Source: Steroidobacteraceae bacterium (GTDB lineage Bacteria > Pseudomonadota > Gammaproteobacteria > Steroidobacterales > Steroidobacteraceae). From it: a stretch of 19,462 nt of DNA. The position numbers were made by a program, and so were the translations under genes. Below the pieces are notes generated by a model that saw nothing but the letters and a program-made list of their open reading frames with translations, was not told the origin of the DNA and made no database searches. Below are positions 14,733-19,462 of the stretch, one piece after another. Location of the stretch: assembly GCA_021325695.1 (NCBI GenBank), contig JAJTCR010000006.1, positions 1 through 19,462 on the forward strand, in the 5' to 3' direction. The stretch's first letter is position 1. Every line of letters starts with the position of its first letter.

Positions 14733-16226
14733 CTAGGGTGTGCCGCCGGCGGTGAGCCGGGCGTCGCGCAACGCGCTGCGGCGGACCTTGCCCGAGTCGT
14801 CGCGCAGGCGCTCGAAGGTGACTTCGATGCTGCGCGGCCGCTTGTAACCCACGAGTCGCTCGGCCAGGAAGCCCTGCAATGCCTCGACGTCGAGCGAGGC
14901 GACGTCGCGTTGCACCTCGACGATCGCGTGCACGCGATGACCCAGGTCGGAGTCCGGCAGCCCGATCACGACACTCGCGAGCACGCCCGGGTATGCGTCG
15001 AGCGCAGCCTCGACCTCGGCCGGGTACACGTTCGCGCCGCCGGTGATGATCAGGTCCGTGCGCCGATCGGCGAGGTAGAGGTAACCGTCGTCGTCCACGC
15101 GCCCGAGGTCGCCGAAGGTTTCCCATTCGCCGAGCGCGCGAGGCTCGGCGCCCAGGTAGTGATAGGTGGAGCCGCGGCCGCCGGCGGCCTTGAAATAGAT
15201 TTCGCCGACCGCGCCTGCGGGGACGTCGTCGCCGTGTTCGTCGAGGATCCTGACACTGGCGCCCGGCAGCAGGCGCCCGACCGAGCCGCGGCGTTCGAGC
15301 CACTCGCGGCCGCCGATCGACGTGGCGCCGATGGCCTCGGTGCCCGAATAGACCTCCCAGACGCGATCCGGGCCCAGCCACTCGATCCATTTCTCCTTGA
15401 GCCACACCGGGCACGCCGCCGCGATGTGGCAGACGATCTCGAGCGAGGAGACGTCGTACCGGGCGCGCTCGGCGTCGAGGCGCCAGATCCGGTGCATCAT
15501 CGTCGGCACCTGGTAGAGCCACTGCGCATGGTGACGCTCGACCAGGCCGAGGGTTTCCGCCGCGTCGAAGCGCGGCATGATCACGACGTGACAGCCCCAG
15601 CACAGCGCCTGGTACGCGAGACCGAACGGCGCCGAGTGGTACATCGGGCCCGGGATCACGACGGTGTCGCCGGGCCGCATGCCGAGCGAGGGCGCGTCGG
15701 GGTCGAGCACCGAGCGCGCGTGGTCGACGATGATCTTGGGCCGACCGGTGCTGCCGCCGCTGGCAATGGCCTTGACGTGCGCCGCCACGAGGCCGGGTTC
15801 GGCCTCGGCTTCGGCTGGACCGTCGCGCAAGTCTCGCTCGCGCAGCCGCGTCGCTTCCGCGCCCATCTCGCCGTCCCCGACGACCAGGCGCGGATGCAGC
15901 ACCTCGAGCAGCGCGTCGAGCTCGAGCCGGGGCAAGCGGTGCGACAACGGCGCGGGGGTCGCACCGATCCGCCAGCAGCCGAACGCCAGTTCGAGCACTG
16001 CCGGGCCGCTCGGCAACGCGAGCGCCACGAAGTCGCCGGCAACCACGCCCGCGGCTCGCAGCGCGCGGGCCCGTCCTTGTGCACGGCGTGCGAGCTCTGA
16101 CCGCGACAGGGTGTCCGCCCCGCACGTGAGCGCGGGCGCCGTGGGATCGCGTTCGGCCTGCAGGTCGAGCAGCGTGCCGATCGGTCGGGGCTCGCGCGGC
16201 GCGACGAACGCGAATGTGCGGGCCAT
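14733..16226 (-). CDS. BaiB-like AMP-forming acyl-CoA ligase
   Basis: A 497-residue ANL enzyme. The phosphate loop is the variant ASGGSTGRPK (155-164) rather than SGTTGxPK, a form seen in bile-acid-CoA-ligase-like and related ligases. VYSGTEAIGAT is the adenine-site motif, FGDLGRVDDDGYLYLADRRTDLIITGGANVYPAEVE spans the hinge, and the C-terminal DDSGKVRR holds the likely catalytic lysine (~480). It would form a CoA thioester of a carboxylic acid. The ATG at 16226 lies 5 bases after the stop of the upstream ligase, with AGCAGG before it, so the two are co-transcribed. HTGD-like FGDLGR has F-G in place of H/R-T, fitting this subfamily. The bile-acid link is by motif only. Confidence 0.9.
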   Translation of the reverse strand: MARTFAFVAPREPRPIGTLLDLQAERDPTAPALTCGADTLSRSELARRAQGRARALRAAGVVAGDFVALALPSGPAVLELAFGCWRIGATPAPLSHRLPRLELDALLEVLHPRLVVGDGEMGAEATRLRERDLRDGPAEAEAEPGLVAAHVKAIASGGSTGRPKIIVDHARSVLDPDAPSLGMRPGDTVVIPGPMYHSAPFGLAYQALCWGCHVVIMPRFDAAETLGLVERHHAQWLYQVPTMMHRIWRLDAERARYDVSSLEIVCHIAAACPVWLKEKWIEWLGPDRVWEVYSGTEAIGATSIGGREWLERRGSVGRLLPGASVRILDEHGDDVPAGAVGEIYFKAAGGRGSTYHYLGAEPRALGEWETFGDLGRVDDDGYLYLADRRTDLIITGGANVYPAEVEAALDAYPGVLASVVIGLPDSDLGHRVHAIVEVQRDVASLDVEALQGFLAERLVGYKRPRSIEVTFERLRDDSGKVRRSALRDARLTAGGTP

Positions 16227-16231
16227 CGGTA

Positions 16232-17947
16232 TCAACCTGCTTCCGCCGCGGGCGCGTCCGCGATCCGTGCGAGGTCGCTGCGGACGAGCTTGCCGACACT
16301 GTTGCGCGGCAGCTCGGTCACGCACTGCAGGCGCTCGGGGTACTTGAACGTGGCGAGACCGGCACGCTCGAAATGCGCGCGGACCGACTCGAGCGTCGGT
16401 CGTGCGCCCGGTTTCGGCACGACGATCGCGCAGATGCGCTCGCCCATGATCGGATCCCGGTAGGCGGACACGGCCCCTTCGAGCACGTCCGGCATCTGCG
16501 ACAGCACCGAGTCGAGTTCCTCGGGCGCGATCTTCATGCCGCCGCGCACGATGATCTGCTTGAGGCGGCCGACGAAACGATAGAACGGCGGCGGGTCGCC
16601 GTCGCCCACGAGCTCGAACAGGTCACCGGTGCGGAACCAGCCGTCCTCGGTGAACGCCTGCGCGGTCAGTTGCGGGGCGCGAAAGTAGCCGTCGAAGACC
16701 GACGGGCCGGTGATCTGCATCTCGCCCGGCCGGCCACGCTCGAGTACTTCGGCACCGGTCGCCGGGTCGACGATGCGCGTGCGGATCTGCACCGGCGAGG
16801 GCGGCTCGGACCGGACTTCGTTGCGCCCCCAGCGCGGGAACAGCCGCGCCCGGTGCGCGGGGTCCGGCGCGTTGGCCGCGTTGCTCAACAGCGAGACGCC
16901 TTCGTTCGAGCCGAAGATGTTGACGACCTCGATGCCGAAGCGGTCGCGGAAGCCCGCAATCATCTCGGGATCGAGCGGCGCGGACCCGGAACCGATGCAG
17001 CGCAGCGAGGTGAGGTCCACGGTCGCGAGCGTCTGCTCGTCCTTGAGCAGCATGTTCAGCACCGCCGGCGGGGCGATCGCGTACTGCGGGCGTTCCTCGA
17101 CGATCTGCCGCAGGTAGACCCCGAGGTCGAGCGGGTGGTGCAGCACCAGCGTGCCGACGCTGTGCAGCCAGCTCATGAAACAGCCGCCGAGGCCGGCCAT
17201 GTTGATCAGCGGGAACGGGTTCAGCAGGCGCTCGCCGCGCTGGATGCCCGCGCCGCGCCAGTGACCGTAGCTGATCGCGATCCAGTGGTTGTGCGAGCGC
17301 GGCACGCCCTTCGGGATGCCTTCGGTGCCCGAGGTCCAGCAGAGCGTCGCGATGTCGTCCGCGTCGATGCCGAGGCCGGCGACGTGCTCGCGCAGGCGTG
17401 CGCGGGCGGCGGTCGAGAGCGGGGCGGGCGTGAACGCAACCGCGCCCGGCACGGTCGACTCGCCGAGGCACAGCACCTGCAGCGGCCTGCCGGCGGCCAG
17501 CTCGACCGCGGTCGCGGCGTAGCCGCCACCCCTGAGTTCGCGCACGGTCAGGGCCGCGCGGGCACCGGTGAAGTCGACGATCTGTTCGAGTTCGTGCCGC
17601 CGGAACTGCATCGGCACCGGGCTCACGATGACGCCGAGGCGCATCGCGGCGAGGTAGAGCGCCGGATACTCGGCGACGTTCGGCAGCTGCGTGATCAGGA
17701 TGTCGTCGCGCCCGAGCCCGAGTTCGAGCAGGCGCAGGGCGTAACCGTCGACGAGGTCGGCGACGTCACGGAAGGTCAGGCGTCGCGCCGCGTCGCCGAG
17801 CAGGGCGGGGCGGTTGGGGGGGTCGATGATGGCGACCTGGTCGGGCGCCGCGCGCACGGCCGAATCGAACAGGTCGGGAATCCGCGCGTCGGACCACCAG
17901 CCGCGACGGCGGTATTCGTGAATCAAGTGTTCGGGCGTCGTGCGCAT
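16232..17947 (-). CDS. AliA/cyclohexanecarboxylate-CoA-ligase-like acyl-CoA synthetase
   Basis: A 571-residue ANL enzyme. The N-terminal RRRGWWSDARIPDLFDSAV resembles cyclohexanecarboxylate-CoA ligase and 2,3-dihydroxybenzoate-AMP ligase relatives. Core motifs are TSGTEGIPKG (205-214), IFGSNEG, FRTGDLFEL, the hinge FVGRLKQIIVRGGMKIAPEELD and catalytic lysine in NSVGK (~K553). All are intact, so it should activate a carboxylic acid with ATP and CoA. The ATG at 17947 is preceded by GGAAG. It is the first gene of a two-gene minus-strand operon with the BaiB-like ligase and diverges from the exported SnoaL-like protein. Presence of three ligases in the window suggests activation of successive intermediates or alternative acids. 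Confidence 0.92.
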   Translation of the reverse strand: MRTTPEHLIHEYRRRGWWSDARIPDLFDSAVRAAPDQVAIIDPPNRPALLGDAARRLTFRDVADLVDGYALRLLELGLGRDDILITQLPNVAEYPALYLAAMRLGVIVSPVPMQFRRHELEQIVDFTGARAALTVRELRGGGYAATAVELAAGRPLQVLCLGESTVPGAVAFTPAPLSTAARARLREHVAGLGIDADDIATLCWTSGTEGIPKGVPRSHNHWIAISYGHWRGAGIQRGERLLNPFPLINMAGLGGCFMSWLHSVGTLVLHHPLDLGVYLRQIVEERPQYAIAPPAVLNMLLKDEQTLATVDLTSLRCIGSGSAPLDPEMIAGFRDRFGIEVVNIFGSNEGVSLLSNAANAPDPAHRARLFPRWGRNEVRSEPPSPVQIRTRIVDPATGAEVLERGRPGEMQITGPSVFDGYFRAPQLTAQAFTEDGWFRTGDLFELVGDGDPPPFYRFVGRLKQIIVRGGMKIAPEELDSVLSQMPDVLEGAVSAYRDPIMGERICAIVVPKPGARPTLESVRAHFERAGLATFKYPERLQCVTELPRNSVGKLVRSDLARIADAPAAEAG

Positions 17948-18049
17948 CGGGTCTTCCGGTCACGGATGCGGCGGTGCGGACCGCCGGCTGTCGTCGTGCG
18001 AACGCATGCTGTATGGTCTCGCAGTGCAAGCAGGTTTGCGGAGTGCAAC
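17948..18049. promoter_or_regulatory. Divergent intergenic region with direct repeats
   Basis: This 102-bp gap separates the ligase operon (minus) and the Tat-exported SnoaL-like gene (plus). The part near the plus-strand start has two near-identical copies, GCAGTGCAA and GGAGTGCAA, about 20 bases apart (~18021-18049); the second includes the GGAG ribosome site. TATGGT near 18012 is a poor -10 candidate. Nothing stronger is visible. Confidence 0.25.
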
Positions 18050-18559
18050 ATGAATCGACGTCGTTTCCTCGAGGCATCCACGGTGGCGTCGGGACTGCTC
18101 GCCACGCGCGGCGTGGCGGCGGACGCCAAGGTCACCGAGCCGTTGCAGGTGCTGCGTGAGGTGATCCTCGCGTGGCGTCGCAAGGACCTCGAGGGCATGC
18201 TGCAATACATCGACGACGAGATCGCCTGGCACTCGCACGTGGGCAGTCCGCCGGTGCAGGGCAAGGCGGCCATGCGCGAATTCGCGACGCGCATGACGAC
18301 GCAGATGAAGGAGATCCACTGGCGCCTGTTCGAAGTCGCGCGCGACGGCGAGCGGTTGCACGTCGAAGGCGTCGACGACTTCGTCACCCCCGAAGGCCGG
18401 CGCGTCGTGATCCCGTATGCCGGCGTGCTGGCCTTCCGCGACGGACGGATCGTCGAATGGCGCGACTACTTCGATCGCGCGCTGTTCGACCGGCTCAAGG
18501 CCGGCGAACCCTTGCCCGCGTACCTCGAGACGCTGGCGAACCGACCGGCGCTGTTCTAA
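18050..18559 (+). CDS. Tat-exported SnoaL / limonene-epoxide-hydrolase-like protein
   Basis: A 169-residue protein. It begins MNRRRFLEASTVASGLLATRG: a twin-arginine RRxFL motif, a short hydrophobic stretch and an alanine-rich GVAADA end, fitting a Tat signal peptide cleaved near residue 24-26. The mature part is an NTF2-fold domain with VLREVILAWRRKDLEGMLQYIDDEIAWHSH (~34-63) and GVLAFRDGRIVEWRDYFD (~125-142), which recalls limonene-1,2-epoxide hydrolase. In a by-eye alignment the acid of WRDYFD and an aspartate in EGVDD are kept, but the arginine of the LEH Arg-x-Asp triad falls on glycine. It may be a periplasmic hydrolase/isomerase or a ligand-binding relative. GGAG precedes the ATG by 7 bases. 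Confidence 0.85.
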   Translation: MNRRRFLEASTVASGLLATRGVAADAKVTEPLQVLREVILAWRRKDLEGMLQYIDDEIAWHSHVGSPPVQGKAAMREFATRMTTQMKEIHWRLFEVARDGERLHVEGVDDFVTPEGRRVVIPYAGVLAFRDGRIVEWRDYFDRALFDRLKAGEPLPAYLETLANRPALF

Positions 18560-18578
18560 CCACCGCCCCACGTCGCGA

Positions 18579-19337
18579 TCAGCGCCCGGTCCGGATCACG
18601 GACGAGTGGAGCATGCGCGCCATGCGCTTCTCCAGGCCCTTCGGGTCGAGCGCCAGCGCGGCACGCACTTCCACCGCCATGCGGTCGGTGTCGAGTTCGT
18701 CGATGCCGCGCGTCACCGCCCTGAGACCGGCGCGCGCGATGTCCTCGGGCTTTTCCTTGGAGCCCTCGACGTGCGCGGCCATCCGCGTGTCGACGGAGCC
18801 GACGATCAACGCTGTCACCTGGGTGCCCTGCGGTCCGAGTTCGGCCCGCACCGCGCCGGACAGGCTGCGCGTCGCCGCCTTGGCCGGCGCATAGCCGCCC
18901 ATGTTCGGCACGCTGACGATCGCGGCGGCGGAGAGCACGTTCACGATCGCACCGCCGCCGTTGCGAGCGAGGATCGGCGCGAACGCGCGGCACATCGCCA
19001 ACGTGCCGAAATAGTTCACTTCCATCTCCTGCCGTGCCGAACTCATGTCCGGGGCGCCGAGCAGCAACTGGTTCGCGAACAGCCCCGCGTTGTTCACGAG
19101 CAGGTTCACGTCGTCGCAGCGTCGCGCCGCTTCCGCCACCTCGGCGGCGTCGGTGACGTCGAGTTCGAGCGCTACACACCGCTCGGGGAACGCTTCCACG
19201 AGGTGTGCGGCGGCCGCGGGGTCGCGACTGCCGGCGTAGACGCGGCGCGCCCCCGACTCGAGCAGCACGCGCACGAAGCCCTCGCCGATCCCGCGGTTGC
19301 CGCCCGTCACGAGGGCGACGCATCCCTTGATGTCCAT
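18579..19337 (-). CDS. Short-chain dehydrogenase/reductase
   Basis: A 252-residue classical SDR. The cofactor loop is TGGNRGIG (11-18), followed by LDVTD (59-63), VNNAG (81-85) and the catalytic set S136, Y149 and K153 (YAPAK). R/GSR after strand 2 (YAGSRDP) favours NADP(H). The short C-terminus and SVDTRMAAH match stand-alone SDRs that oxidise or reduce an alcohol/ketone. It differs clearly from the MFE-2-type SDR at 10466, so a second alcohol/ketone step is implied. It starts 32 bases after the stop of a minus-strand gene running off the right edge and probably shares its transcript. It is convergent with the SnoaL-like gene, with a 19-base gap holding nothing recognisable. Confidence 0.92.
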   Translation of the reverse strand: MDIKGCVALVTGGNRGIGEGFVRVLLESGARRVYAGSRDPAAAAHLVEAFPERCVALELDVTDAAEVAEAARRCDDVNLLVNNAGLFANQLLLGAPDMSSARQEMEVNYFGTLAMCRAFAPILARNGGGAIVNVLSAAAIVSVPNMGGYAPAKAATRSLSGAVRAELGPQGTQVTALIVGSVDTRMAAHVEGSKEKPEDIARAGLRAVTRGIDELDTDRMAVEVRAALALDPKGLEKRMARMLHSSVIRTGR

Positions 19338-19369
19338 GTGAGGCTCGTCTCCGGTCTGGGGCCGTCGCG

Positions 19370-19462
19370 TCAGCCCGCGACGGCGGAAGGAACGATGATG
19401 TCCGATGCGGGCGAATCGGCGTACAGCCGCGCGACGTCTCCCGCGCGTCGCGCGAGCGTGAC
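19370..19462 (-). CDS. C-terminal end of an unidentified protein
   Basis: The frame is open from the window edge to a TGA at 19370-19372, giving 30 residues that end SPASDIIVPSAVAG. Codon use matches the neighbours and the tight 32-base spacing to the SDR on the same strand supports a real upstream operon gene. The fragment is too short to recognise a family. Confidence 0.5.
   Translation of the reverse strand, partial: VTLARRAGDVARLYADSPASDIIVPSAVAG

Noticed and set aside
16214..18559. A plus-strand open frame of 781 codons covering the AliA-like ligase
   Set aside because: Most of it is antisense to a ligase with all ANL motifs and its translation is low-complexity Arg/Ala/Asp-rich. Only the end (from 18050) is a real gene, in the same frame by chance.

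Overview
The window is a GC-rich (about two thirds G+C by eye), densely coding catabolic island from what looks like a proteobacterium. The lineage is inferred only from base composition, GTG starts, tight gene spacing and protein style; no rRNA, tRNA or housekeeping marker is present to confirm it. Nineteen coding regions are supported, two of them cut by the window edges. No gene-free stretch exceeds 300 bases. No transposase, integrase, CRISPR array, RNA gene or transcription factor was seen.

Layout. At the left edge a minus-strand acyl-CoA carboxylase carboxyltransferase subunit (1-659) diverges from a plus-strand run: CaiC-like acyl-CoA ligase (727), SCP2-type thiolase (2399) and FadA-type thiolase (3639). 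That run ends in a 120-bp inverted heptad-repeat element (4794-4913), where it meets a convergent minus-strand SnoaL-like gene (4914-5297). A second plus-strand operon then runs from 5422 to 12399: classical thiolase, two acyl-CoA dehydrogenase-like subunits, alpha/beta hydrolase, MaoC hydratase, MFE-2-type short-chain dehydrogenase and a quinone-oxidoreductase-like MDR protein. It ends tail to tail, sharing a CTAG, with a minus-strand HSL-family hydrolase (12396-13268). That hydrolase diverges from a plus-strand MFS transporter (13370-14719). Two tandem minus-strand acyl-CoA ligases follow (14733-17947), then a divergent Tat-exported SnoaL/limonene-epoxide-hydrolase-like protein (18050-18559) and a convergent minus-strand SDR (18579-19337) that lies downstream of a gene running off the right edge.

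How it fits together. Three AMP-forming ligases could activate carboxylic acids taken up by the MFS permease. The two unequal ACAD subunits carry complementary FAD-site motifs and probably form one alpha2beta2 enzyme. With the MaoC hydratase and the MFE-2-like dehydrogenase they make a full beta-oxidation round through hydroxyacyl-CoA of MFE-2 type, closed by thiolases of three different classes. The carboxylase, hydrolases and MDR protein suggest a branched or cyclic substrate. This architecture resembles steroid side-chain, terpenoid or alicyclic acid degradation, but the substrate cannot be read from sequence alone.

Most notable points: the complementary ACAD pair, the HSL hydrolase that appears to have lost its oxyanion HGGG segment, the thiolase with three altered signature motifs, the inverted heptad-repeat element that supplies a stop codon, and the Tat-exported SnoaL-like protein.
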